64,000 bases of DNA, from NCBI RefSeq assembly GCF_900188245.1, contig NZ_FZOK01000002.1, forward strand, positions 124,001 to 188,000. Direction: 5' to 3'. Each line of letters opens with the position of its first letter. Within the stretch, counting starts at the first letter, position 1. The position numbers and the translations under genes were made by a program. This DNA is from Belliella buryatensis. GTDB taxonomy: Bacteria > Bacteroidota > Bacteroidia > Cytophagales > Cyclobacteriaceae. The notes under the pieces are model-generated. The model was not told where the DNA came from. It searched no databases and saw only the letters and a program-made list of their open reading frames with translations. Below, one piece after another: positions 10,601-19,000 of this stretch.

Positions 10601-10972
10601 GAAGTAAATCAGATGAATTCCTTGATTTTCAAAAATCAAGGGAACTATGATTTCAAAATAGACACTTTACCTAAGGAAGCTCAGTTTGCTCCCATCATCG
10701 CAGGTTCGGTTTTGGAAAGTGGCAAAGGAGTTCTTTTGGGGGGGAATTTTTTCCCTGTGAATGTTCAATTGGGGAGGTATGATGCATCTTATGGGGTATT
10801 ATTGACGTACGATAAGGCAAGTGGAATGATGGAATATGCCACCCAAGATTATTCTGGACTGAAAATATTGGGACAAATCAAAAGCATTCATCCAATCAAG
10901 CTGAAAAATTCAAACGCCTTCTTGGTAGTTGGAAATAATATGAAACCTATAGTACTATTTTCTAATGAATAA
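7643..10972 (+). CDS. FG-GAP/VCBS-repeat lipoprotein with ASPIC/UnbV domain (CRTAC1-like), copy 2
   Basis: This is a paralog of the preceding gene, same architecture and almost the same length (1109 residues). It has a signal sequence with lipobox MSLACQ, FG-GAP loops such as DMNGDGLMDIF, DVNGDGLLDIY, DYDLDGDLDLF, DLNNDGALDIV and DINGDGLDDIF, and an ASPIC/UnbV domain from about residue 518 (FGIGAKVLVYT, PVRGFQSSSDYRLNFGLG, DSLIVIWPD). The C-terminal motif LGRYDASYG near residue 1042 is shared with copy 1. Two in-frame ATGs stand side by side at 7643 and 7646; either could be used. The start lies inside the end of copy 1. Tandem duplication inside a SusCD operon suggests the two act on related ligands, but the substrate is unknown. 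Confidence 0.9.
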   Translation: MMLTRNKVSKKRSVIFLVVMSLACQPVQEKETMFELLSGTKTGVNFKNTLEETVDMNIFNYMYFYNGGGVAVGDMNGDGLMDIFFTSNQNSNKLYLNQGDFQFRDVTTIAEVEGFNSWTTGVSIADVNGDGLLDIYVCYLGDYLGERSRNQLLINQGNNEKGIPIFKDEAPEYGLDFVGFSTQAVFFDYDLDGDLDLFLLNHSVHNNGTFGPSSMRSEPHPTSGDRLFKNENGFFIDVTFEAGIFSSALGYGLGVAISDVNLNGYPDIYVGNDFHENDYLYINNGDGTFTNMLESAMQHTSHFTMGVDFGDINNDGFPELIALDMLPAKPDILKASAAEDPYDVFNFKLDFGYSHQFARNTLQLNNRNESFSEIGLFSGIYATDWSWSTFFADLDLDGQKDIFIANGILRRSNDLDYINFITDEKIQNDIQGEIGQKELELVKKMPTIKIPNYVFRNNGDLTFEDVSQFWGLGYDSYSNGASYVDLNNDGALDIVVNNINDEAFIFHNKVLESQVGNFLKVNLSGKPGNNFGIGAKVLVYTGNQMQLQECMPVRGFQSSSDYRLNFGLGENGAVDSLIVIWPDRTFQKFKKVIGNQVIILNQIEAKGEFDYSIFHQKESQFITKEGKEIGINFVHKENKFNEFNREFLLPKMLSQEGPAVAVGDINGDGLDDIFFGGAKHQAAEVYVQNQNGKFDLFKQPQVSLDSLSEDVQAYFGDFNNNGHLDLIVTSGGNEFSGNHPNNQPRLYLNDGKGNFKKSIDAFKGIYLTSGSLTVADYDLDGDLDVFIGGRTTPWKYGEIPRSYLLINDGDGVFEDKTKDLAPNLEYVGLVTDSRWVHLTDTNLPDLIIATEWEPIKIFKNNKGRLDLLEDTKWSNMKGWWQAIIPGDIDDNGLQDFIVGNWGVNSKLKASTEEPIRMYYSDFDDNGNAEQILTHYMDGDEYPFNTKDELSKQLPSLIRKYVSYKEFSKQTLADIFDIQKLKAATKFEVNQMNSLIFKNQGNYDFKIDTLPKEAQFAPIIAGSVLESGKGVLLGGNFFPVNVQLGRYDASYGVLLTYDKASGMMEYATQDYSGLKILGQIKSIHPIKLKNSNAFLVVGNNMKPIVLFSNE

Positions 10973-11018
10973 TTATTATTGTAGACTTATGGTATCAATA
11001 AACTGGAACGAAGCTCAA

Positions 11019-12356
11019 ATGAAATTTAATCTTATTTTATCATATCTGTTTTTGGTTACTTTCCTATACTCCTGTCAGGAAAAAGACTATTCTCAGGTAA
11101 TTAAGGATGGTCAATTCCAATTTGATGCTCAAAATAAGCTGACAGAGATTATCATTCATGATATTTTTTCTCCACCAGTGGCGAGTAGGATCTATGCTTA
11201 TCCCTCGATAGCAGCCTACGAGGTAGCGGCCTTGTCAGGAGGAGATTACCAGTCGCTGATGGGACAGTTGAATGGTTTTGAAAAGAAAGACTTTCAAGCT
11301 TCTGATGATGTCTATTTCCCTTTAGCTGCTTTGGCTGCCTATTATAAGGTAGGGACGCTGCTTATTTTTTCAGAAGAAATGATGCAGGAACACAGAAATG
11401 AAGCTTTCAAGTCCATTAAAGCACAAGGTGTTCCTAGTCGCGTAATGGAGGCGTCGATTGCGTTTGGGGAAGAGGTCGCGGATCATGTGATTGCCTATTC
11501 CAAGCAAGACAATTACCACCAAAGTAGGTCATTTGAGAAATATACGATCAGCGCAGACCCAAACGCTTGGCAACCAACTCCACCGATGTACATGGAAGGC
11601 ATAGAGCCACATTGGAACAAGATTAGACCATTTGTATTGGAGTCGGCAGATCAGTTCAAGTCTGTGCCACCTACGGCATTCAGTACAGAGGAAGACTCTG
11701 ATTTTTATCGAGAAGCAGAGGAAGTTTTCAAAGTCACCAAGAATCTCACCAAGGAGCAAAGTGACATCGCTTACTTCTGGGATTGTAACCCTTATAAGGT
11801 CAATGTCAAAGGTCATGTGATGTTTGCAGAGAAGAAAATTACCCCAGGAGGGCACTGGATGGGTATAGCAGCGATATCCTCCAAGACTGCTCAGCAAGAT
11901 TGGAGGGCAGCAGCAGAAACTTTGGCGATGACCAGTATAGCCCTATTTGATGGGTTTATCGCTTGCTGGGATGAGAAGTACCGCTCTGTGTTGATCAGAC
12001 CTGAGACTTATATCAATAAGTATATCGACGAAGATTGGTTACCCTTATTGCAGACCCCGCCTTTCCCGGAGTACACTTCAGGGCATAGTGTGATCAGCAA
12101 TGCGGCTGCTGAGACCCTTACCAAGCTTTTTGGAGATAATTTTCATTTTGTGGATTCTACAGAAGTAGCATATGGCCTTCCCGTCAGAGAATTCAAGTCA
12201 TTCAGACTTGCAGCAGATGAGGCAGCGATCAGCAGACTCTATGGAGGGATTCACTATATGCCTGCCATTGTACATGGCTCCACCAAAGGTAAAAAGCTCG
12301 CAGACCATTTCCTCCAGACTGTTCAATCGAAAAGTGAAAACTTGGCTTCAAATTAA
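11019..12356 (+). CDS. PAP2-superfamily lipoprotein, vanadium-dependent haloperoxidase type
   Basis: The 445-residue protein starts with a lipoprotein signal (lipobox FLYSCQ, Cys20). An upstream in-frame ATG at 10965 exists, but it would put 18 hydrophilic residues before the signal sequence, so 11019 is preferred. The PAP2/vanadium haloperoxidase signature is visible in order: KX6RP (K320 to R327-P328), SGH (S354-H356, the acid-base His) and SRX5H (S405-H412, the phosphate/vanadate-linking His). These enzymes either dephosphorylate lipid or sugar phosphates or, with vanadate, oxidise halides. The Asp usual three or four residues after the last His is not seen (HYMPA). It ends the SusCD operon; haloperoxidase-annotated lipoproteins commonly travel with ASPIC/UnbV genes in this phylum. 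Phosphatase versus peroxidase cannot be decided from sequence alone. Confidence 0.85.
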   Translation: MKFNLILSYLFLVTFLYSCQEKDYSQVIKDGQFQFDAQNKLTEIIIHDIFSPPVASRIYAYPSIAAYEVAALSGGDYQSLMGQLNGFEKKDFQASDDVYFPLAALAAYYKVGTLLIFSEEMMQEHRNEAFKSIKAQGVPSRVMEASIAFGEEVADHVIAYSKQDNYHQSRSFEKYTISADPNAWQPTPPMYMEGIEPHWNKIRPFVLESADQFKSVPPTAFSTEEDSDFYREAEEVFKVTKNLTKEQSDIAYFWDCNPYKVNVKGHVMFAEKKITPGGHWMGIAAISSKTAQQDWRAAAETLAMTSIALFDGFIACWDEKYRSVLIRPETYINKYIDEDWLPLLQTPPFPEYTSGHSVISNAAAETLTKLFGDNFHFVDSTEVAYGLPVREFKSFRLAADEAAISRLYGGIHYMPAIVHGSTKGKKLADHFLQTVQSKSENLASN

Positions 12357-12545
12357 AAAGCAAGAGCTTGAGGTTAGAATTTTTTCAGTATTTTTAGTTG
12401 GTTGAAATAATGATATAAATGTTCGCTTATTTTCCAGCTAGTATGGTTGCTAAGCGAATGTTTGTAGCGCGTATATTGAAGTTGTGGTGCATGATAAAAT
12501 GACCACCGATTTAAAAAATTCGTATCTTTAAGAAAGATTAAAAAT

Positions 12546-12761
12546 ATGGAAACTATTAGAGTTGATATATTGAATCCTAAGGCCAAAGCCCTTTTGAAAG
12601 ATTTGGCAAATTTGGATTTGATAAGGATTAAGAAAGATAAATCTGAGAATGCTTTTTCTGAAGTATTGAAAAAATTCAGGAGTAAGTCAGATGAAGCCCC
12701 AAGTTTAGAAGAAATTACTAAAGAGGTTGAAGCAGTCCGCAAAGCCCGGTATGAAAAATAG
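12546..12761 (+). CDS. Putative antitoxin of a PIN-family toxin-antitoxin pair
   Basis: This small charged 71-residue protein has many Lys and Glu and a C-terminal helix ending EAVRKARYEK. It lies directly before, and overlaps by 11 bp, a PIN-domain gene, the usual antitoxin-first arrangement. No classical DNA-binding fold (ribbon-helix-helix, AbrB) is obvious, so the family is not named. The sequence TATCTTTA at 12523-12530 is one base off the Bacteroidota -7 box TAnnTTTG and would put the transcript start a few bases before the gene, but no TTG box is seen at the right distance. The role in binding the toxin is inferred from position only. Confidence 0.6.
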   Translation: METIRVDILNPKAKALLKDLANLDLIRIKKDKSENAFSEVLKKFRSKSDEAPSLEEITKEVEAVRKARYEK

Positions 12762-13158
12762 AAGGGTAATTCTGGATACTAATCTGTGGATAAGTTTTTT
12801 GATCTCCAAAAGACAAAAGGAATTGGATATCCTTCTTGAATCTGGGGCAGTAACACTGATTTTTTCGCAAGAATTGCTTGAGGAGTTTTTAATGGTTTCA
12901 GAAAGGCCCAAATTCAAAAGATTTTTTAAAAAATCAGATATCAAAGCACTTCTGAACCAAATTGAAACTTTTGGAGAATTAATAAGGGTGGAATCAAAAA
13001 TCAATGAATGTAGGGATCCAAAAGATAATTTCTTATTGAGTCTTTCGGTTGATGGTAAAGCAGATTTCTTAGTAACAGGAGATTCTGACTTATTAGTATT
13101 AGGGAAGATAGAGAAGACAAAAATAGTTTCTTGGGCTGAATTCATTTCTCAAGAATAA
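12751..13158 (+). CDS. PIN-domain toxin, predicted ribonuclease (COG1569-like)
   Basis: This is a 135-residue PIN-domain protein of the putative toxin-antitoxin PIN family. The N-terminal strand carries the first catalytic acid (VILDTNLWISF, Asp9); other expected acids are in SQELLEEF, the CRDPKDNF segment and VTGDSDLL near the C-terminus, which together make the metal-binding pocket of PIN nucleases. An ATG at 12727 is also in frame, but 12751 places the Asp at the usual distance from the N-terminus and overlaps the antitoxin stop, indicating coupling. PIN toxins of this kind cleave RNA, often tRNA or mRNA; the target here is unknown. Confidence 0.8.
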   Translation: MKNRRVILDTNLWISFLISKRQKELDILLESGAVTLIFSQELLEEFLMVSERPKFKRFFKKSDIKALLNQIETFGELIRVESKINECRDPKDNFLLSLSVDGKADFLVTGDSDLLVLGKIEKTKIVSWAEFISQE

Positions 13159-13171
13159 AAATCACAGCCTG

Positions 13172-13187
13172 TCCCGCTTAAGCGGGA
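13172..13187. repeat. Perfect 16-bp palindrome after the toxin gene
   Basis: TCCCGCTTAAGCGGGA is its own reverse complement. It stands 13 bp after the toxin stop and has no T-run, so it is more like a dispersed palindromic repeat than a terminator. A degenerate relative (CACCTGCTTTAGCTGGAG) occurs near 51660. Confidence 0.55.
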
Positions 13188-13405
13188 ATACCACAACATC
13201 ACCTTGGATACAGCGGGCGGTTCAGAGTAAATAGAAAGTTAAGTATCTTAAAAAAGTTAGGAGTAGGCTGGAAGAGAACGGCTCCTCCATGCTGAATCAC
13301 GTTGAAATCATAAATATATCCATTCTGAAACCTTTCAATAGCCAAATCTTTACAATCGAAAGACATTCATTTCTCCTCCAAGCAGGTATATTCTAATATT
13401 CACCC

Positions 13406-13413
13406 TATTTTTG
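13406..13413 (+). promoter_or_regulatory. Putative -7 box for rsmG
   Basis: TATTTTTG fits the Bacteroidota sigma-ABfr -7 consensus TAnnTTTG exactly and sits 24 bp before the rsmG ATG. No clear TTG element is present about 20 bp upstream, so the call is tentative. Confidence 0.4.
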
Positions 13414-13436
13414 TGAGAAATTAGATTTGAGCATAC

Positions 13437-14069
13437 ATGGACTTGATACTTCAATATTTCCCCAACCTGACTGAAAAGCAAATAGAGCAGTTTGCAAAAC
13501 TTCAAACACTCTATGCCGAATGGAATGACAAAATCAATGTGATCAGCAGGAAGGATATGGATCATTTTTACGAGCGCCATGTCTTGCACTCTTTGGGTAT
13601 AGCTAAGGTGATGCAGTTTCAGCCAGGTACCAAAGTATTGGATATCGGTACAGGTGGAGGTTTTCCAGGGATTCCATTGGCTATATTATTCCCTGATACA
13701 CATTTTCACTTGGTAGATTCTATTGGCAAAAAAATCACTGTGGTCAAAGACGTGGCCAAGCAACTCAAGCTTTCAAATGTAGAAGCGCAGCAAGCAAGAG
13801 CAGAATCGCTCGTACGGAAGTATGATTTTGTGGTGAGTAGAGCAGTGACCAGATTTACCAACTTTTTTCCTTGGGTCAAAGGGAAGTTCAAAAAAGAAGA
13901 TTTCAATGAATTTCAAAATGGCATGTTTTTGCTCAAAGGGGGAGATGTCGATGAAGAAATGGAAGAAAGAAATGTAGGGTATGTCAGTTATCACTTGGAT
14001 GATTATTTCCAAGGAGAATTCTTCGAAACCAAGAAAGTGGTCTATGTTCCTTGGGAAGGGAAGAGATAA
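13437..14069 (+). CDS. rsmG: 16S rRNA (guanine527-N7)-methyltransferase RsmG
   Basis: RsmG (GidB) methylates N7 of G527 in 16S rRNA with S-adenosylmethionine. The 210-residue product has the usual length. The N-terminal helical segment (AEWNDKINVISRKD, then FYERHVLHSLGIA) and the SAM-binding motif VLDIGTGGGFPGIPLA at about residues 67-82 are diagnostic, followed by VDSIGKKITVV and the SRAVTRF segment. It stands alone between the toxin-antitoxin pair and a convergent peptidase gene. Loss of this enzyme gives low-level streptomycin resistance in other bacteria. Confidence 0.95.
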   Translation: MDLILQYFPNLTEKQIEQFAKLQTLYAEWNDKINVISRKDMDHFYERHVLHSLGIAKVMQFQPGTKVLDIGTGGGFPGIPLAILFPDTHFHLVDSIGKKITVVKDVAKQLKLSNVEAQQARAESLVRKYDFVVSRAVTRFTNFFPWVKGKFKKEDFNEFQNGMFLLKGGDVDEEMEERNVGYVSYHLDDYFQGEFFETKKVVYVPWEGKR

Positions 14070-14150
14070 AAAATCAGTGGGTAACTTGCCCATTGAATAA
14101 ATTCACGGATGATATTTTGATGTCCTATTCAAGTCAAACAACAAAGAATT

Positions 14151-15647
14151 CTATCTTTCTCCCCTATTATTGGAGCCATCTACTGGATTTCTTTCAGCTC
14201 TATTGACAAGATCCCAAGCCAAATGGAAGATCAATTTTGCCCTAGTGGTCATCAGAGGGAATTCAATTTTATCCACTGTGTCAGCAGGAGTATGATAGTC
14301 ATTGTGTAGTCCTGAGAAGAAGAAGATTGATGGGATGTTGTACTTGGCAAAATTGTAGTGATCAGATCTGAAATAGAACCTATTTGGGTCATTAGGATCA
14401 TCATACCTGTAGTCGAGATTGAGGTTGGTATATGTGATGTTGTTGTAATCCAAAATGATCTTCAAATGGCTAGACAACATCGCCGAACCAATCGCATAAA
14501 GGTAATCAGTATCTTCCTTGTCTTTATAGATATTATCAATTCTACCCAACATATCTATGTTCAGGTTGTTGACAGTGTTTTCCAAAGGGAAAATCGGATT
14601 CTCCACATAATATTGTGAACCTAATAAGCCTTTTTCTTCCGCAGTCAAAGCAACAAATAATACACTTCTGCTTGGACGAATACCGTCCTTAGCGGCCATA
14701 CCGAAAGCTTCAGCAATTTCCATCAAAGCGACTGTTCCCGATCCGTTGTCATCCGCGCCATAGTTGACACTTCCATCTGCATTGGGAGCGACGTGGTCAT
14801 AGTGCGCTGAAATCACCAATACTTCTTCTTTTTTGTCAGTTCCTTCCAAATAACCCAGGACGTTCTCGGTAGATACTATTCTTTTCTGCTTTTTTACTTG
14901 GAAGCTGGACGAAACGGGTTTCACTATGTTTGGATTAGATGTAGCAGCTTTCAAATCGTCAAGGCTTACGTTGAACATTTTTGCCATCTGCGTTGCACTC
15001 ACCATGAAGGCGGGCTCTTGCTGTGTAGGTCTTTCGAAACCTAATCTTCCGCCTGACGAACCCATAGATGCATATCGACTTGCTAACCTATCAAATGCAG
15101 CCTGATCTTCCATGGTGGTGATGATAGCTCCTATAGCACCAGCTTCCATCACATCTCTGACCACATTTTGAGTCCTGCCGCCAATGGCCCAAACTGCTGC
15201 TAGTTTGCCTTTTACATTTACCTTTGCCAAGGATTCCTTTGAGCCATCGCCTACAAAGACTACATCTGCTTTTTGGCTTTTTTTCATATCTGCATCACCT
15301 ACAAAAATAAAGTCTTTATTGGCCTGCAATTTTGATTTGTCTACTTGAAGTTGTACTTCTGGATAACTGTTGGAAACCAGTTCGAAAACTTGGTAATAAT
15401 CTCCATTTACTGGGCCTTTAAGGCCATATTTTTGAAAATGCTCCTTGATGTAAGTAGCTGCCATTTTTTGACCTTCGGCTCCAGTATCTCTACCTTTGAG
15501 TTCCTCAGAAGCAATATACCTCAGATGAGTTTCTAGCTCTGAGGCGGTGATGGTAGAAGCGTACTTGATGGCTGTAGCATCCTGTGCCTGTGTGCCAGAG
15601 GCTAGCACAAAGGCCAATGCCCCAATTAACCAAAATCTTTTTTTCAT
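14151..15647 (-). CDS. Secreted M28-family zinc aminopeptidase with PA domain
   Basis: The 498-residue protein has a Sec signal peptide (cleavage after GTQAQ) and is therefore predicted to be periplasmic or secreted. A protease-associated domain occupies about residues 90-220, followed by the M28 peptidase domain. The zinc ligands and catalytic residues are recognisable: SAHYDHV (first His) near 280, YGADDNGSG (bridging Asp), TAEEKGLLGS (catalytic Glu pair), NIDMLGRID (Asp) and HNDYHTPADT (last His). Such enzymes remove N-terminal residues from peptides. The gene is monocistronic and convergent with rsmG; no clear terminator was found between them. Substrate preference is not readable. Confidence 0.9.
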   Translation of the reverse strand: MKKRFWLIGALAFVLASGTQAQDATAIKYASTITASELETHLRYIASEELKGRDTGAEGQKMAATYIKEHFQKYGLKGPVNGDYYQVFELVSNSYPEVQLQVDKSKLQANKDFIFVGDADMKKSQKADVVFVGDGSKESLAKVNVKGKLAAVWAIGGRTQNVVRDVMEAGAIGAIITTMEDQAAFDRLASRYASMGSSGGRLGFERPTQQEPAFMVSATQMAKMFNVSLDDLKAATSNPNIVKPVSSSFQVKKQKRIVSTENVLGYLEGTDKKEEVLVISAHYDHVAPNADGSVNYGADDNGSGTVALMEIAEAFGMAAKDGIRPSRSVLFVALTAEEKGLLGSQYYVENPIFPLENTVNNLNIDMLGRIDNIYKDKEDTDYLYAIGSAMLSSHLKIILDYNNITYTNLNLDYRYDDPNDPNRFYFRSDHYNFAKYNIPSIFFFSGLHNDYHTPADTVDKIEFPLMTTRAKLIFHLAWDLVNRAERNPVDGSNNRGER

Positions 15648-16007
15648 TGCGATTAATATTTGAGTTTATAATTACTGATTCTAAACATAAGCATAAAAAA
15701 AACTACTTTAAAAAGAGTATATAGGTTTTATCGAAATAATTGCAATTTTGTTGCAAAAAAAAAAAGAAATCTATCTTCTAATCCCTAGAAAAGTCAGTCC
15801 TTCAATACATGTCAAGCTTAGAGAAAATACTCAGATTGAAATTCTATGCCTATATGAATATTCAATCTTCACTCTACCATTGCCAAGTTTTTTACGTGCA
15901 ATAATCCCCACAATTTAAGTATAAGAAATACTGACAATTTCCGCCAATACATTGCCCACTTGCTAGGATGTTTGTTAATTTACAATGCCCAAATCGACAG
16001 CGTACAT
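15648..16007. other. Intergenic region between the divergent M28 peptidase and dnaE genes
   Basis: This is 360 bp of AT-rich DNA with no credible gene. It must hold the promoters of both divergent genes. On the minus strand TATGTTTA, about 35 bp before the peptidase start, is one base off TAnnTTTG. No good -7 box is seen for dnaE. A short frame that begins with TTG at 15960 runs into dnaE but is not conserved-looking. Confidence 0.5.
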
Positions 16008-19000
16008 ATGTATATAATTTTTGATACCGAGACCACTGGATTACCAAGGAGTTATGATGCGCCCATGGCAGCAGATGACAACTGGCCAAGATTAGTTCAA
16101 CTTGCTTGGCAGCTTCATGATGCCAAAGGAAAGCTGATTTCGAATAATAATTTTATTGTAAAGCCAGAAGGGTTTACTATTCCTTACAATGCTGAGAAGG
16201 TACATGGTATATCTACAGATAGGGCATTGAAAGAAGGGCATGATCTGTCAGAGGTTTTGGAGATCTTTGATCAAGATGTAGCCAAAGCCCAATATTTGGT
16301 AGGTCATAATATCGGTTTTGATATCAATGTGGTTGGCTCGGAATTTTTGAGGAAGGCTGTGCCTATGCAGCTTCCTGAAAAAAAGGAGCTTGATACCAAA
16401 GATATCTCCACCGAATTCTGTGCTCTGCCGGGAGGAAGAGGGGGTAAATTCAAATGGCCTACGCTGACAGAACTGCATCAGAAGCTCTTTGGAGTTGGCT
16501 TTGAAGATGCGCACGATGCGGCCTACGATGTGGATGCGACAGCCAAGTGTTTCTTTGGCTTGATCACAGCTGGCGTACAGTCTACAGAAGGAGGTATCGC
16601 TGTCCAAGAAGTTATCTATGAAGCACCTAGGCTGGAAGAAGCTAATTTTGCAGCAGCTACCAAAGATGATAATAAGGAAGCTGCCAAAGATGTGCTTAGA
16701 GCTGCTGGAAGGGCTGATATTTCGGATTTGAAGGATGTTCCTTTTTCGCATTTGCATGTTCATACACAGTATTCTATACTTCAAGCTACCTCAGAGATCC
16801 CTGCGATGATCGCTCGTGCTAAGGAGTATAACATGCCAGCGATAGCCATGACAGACCACGGTAATATGATGGCAGCTTTTCACTTTGTTAGAGAGGCACT
16901 AGCCAAGGAGATCAAGCCCATAGTGGGTTGTGAATTTTATTTGGCTAGAGATAGGAGGAATAAAAGTCAAAAAGATGATGGTTTTCAGACTGTTTTGTTG
17001 GCAAAAAATAAAGCTGGTTACCACAATCTAGCCAAACTGGCTTCTTATGCCAATATCCAAGGATTCTATTATGTACCAAGGATAGACAAAGAGCTATTAG
17101 TCCAATATAAGTCTGATATCATTGCTACCACAGGTGGACTTTGGGGAGAGATTCCTTTTTTGATTTTGAATGTAGGGGAAACACAAGCTGAGGAGGCCTT
17201 TGTGTGGTGGAAAGAGCAATTTGGAGAGGACTTCTATGTAGAGCTCAATCGTCATGGAGTTCCTGAAGAAGAAAAAGTCAATGAAGTATTACTCCAATTT
17301 GCTCACAAGTATGGTGTCAAATACTTCGCAGCTAATAATACCTATTACAATACCAAAAATGATGCAAAGGCGCATGATATTTTGCTTTGTGTGAAGGATG
17401 GAGAACTTGTAGAGAAACCTAAGAAATACATAGGCAAGCGTGGGAGGGAATTTCGCTATGGATTCCCTAATGATGAGTTTTATATCAAGAGCCCAGAGGA
17501 GATGAAAAAGCTCTTCGCTGATCTTCCCGAAGCGATCTCCTGTACCAATGAAATTGTAGAAAAAATCGAGAGCTACAAGCTGGCTCGTGAAGTTTTACTA
17601 CCGAAGTTTGATATTCCAGCTGAATTCATAGATCCACAAGATGAATTGGATGGAGGTAAAAGAGGGGAGAATGCTTACCTGAAGCACCTTACATACGAAG
17701 GGGCTAAAAGACGTTATCCTGTAATAACCGATGAAATCAAAGAGCGCTTGGACTTTGAGCTGAAGACCATTGAGATGACTGGGTATCCGGGTTACTTTTT
17801 GATTGTGCAGGATTTTATCGCCGCTGCGCGAAACCTGGGTGTTTCAGTGGGGCCGGGTAGGGGTTCAGCTGCAGGTTCAGCTGTAGCGTATTGCACAGGA
17901 ATCACCAACGTAGACCCTATCGCTTATGATTTGCTATTTGAGAGGTTCCTCAATCCTGATAGGGTTTCACTTCCCGATATTGATATTGACTTTGATGATG
18001 AAGGTAGGCAGTTGGTGATTGATTATGTGATCAATAAATACGGCTCCAATCAAGTGGCGCAGATCATTACTTATGGCACTATGGCGGCTAAGTCAGCGAT
18101 CAGAGATACTGCTAGGGTTTTGAATCTGCCACTATCTGATGCAGATCGATTGGCCAAGCTAGTACCTGACATCAAGCTCAAGGCGCTTTTTGACCTTTCC
18201 AAAGATAGGGCGAAGCTATCTGACAAGCTCAAGGGGAATAGTGAAGATATTGGCAAAGCCGATGAATTGATTCGCATTTCCAAAGGCAGTGATGAAAGCT
18301 CCAAAACCATCAATCAAGCGAAAGTATTGGAGGGCTCTGTAAGAAATACAGGTATTCACGCATGTGGTGTGATCATCACACCCGATGATATTACCAACTT
18401 TGTGCCTGTAGCCTTGGCCAAGGATTCTGATATGGTCTGCACACAGTTTGACAACTCAGTCGTGGAGAGTGCTGGATTGCTCAAAATGGACTTTTTGGGT
18501 CTGAAGACACTTACTCTGATCAAAGATGCAGTTAAGATTGTTAAGGAGCGTCATGGTATCACCTTGGATCCAGATACTTTTCCTATTGATGATGTCAAAA
18601 CTTATGAGCTTTTCCAAAGAGGAGAAACTGTCGGGATATTCCAATATGAATCTCCCGGTATGCAGAAATACATGCGAGAGCTGAAGCCATCAGTTTTTGC
18701 AGATTTGATTGCCATGAATGCCCTTTATAGGCCAGGTCCTTTGGAATATATTCCTTCGTTTATCAAAAGGAAGCATGGTGTAGAACCGATCACTTATGAT
18801 CTGGATGACATGCAGGAATACTTGGAGGAAACCTACGGTATCACCGTCTATCAAGAACAGGTTATGCTTTTGTCTCAGAAGCTAGCGGGTTTTACCAAGG
18901 GTGAGGCCGATGTCTTGAGGAAGGCCATGGGGAAAAAGCAACGGGATGTGTTGGATAAGATGAAGCCCAAGTTTGTCGAGCAGGCTTCTTCTAAAGGGCA

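Noticed and set aside
10965-11018. Upstream start for the haloperoxidase-type gene
   Set aside because: It would place 18 polar residues in front of a good lipoprotein signal sequence.
12374-12742. 122-codon minus-strand frame opposite the antitoxin
   Set aside because: It is the mirror of the antitoxin coding frame and has no signal, motif or compatible context.
12705-13145. 146-codon minus-strand frame opposite the PIN toxin
   Set aside because: The plus strand carries clear PIN motifs; the minus frame is a shadow.
15960-16007. TTG-started extension of dnaE
   Set aside because: The extension is not needed; MYIIFDTETTG from 16008 is the normal beginning of the exonuclease domain.
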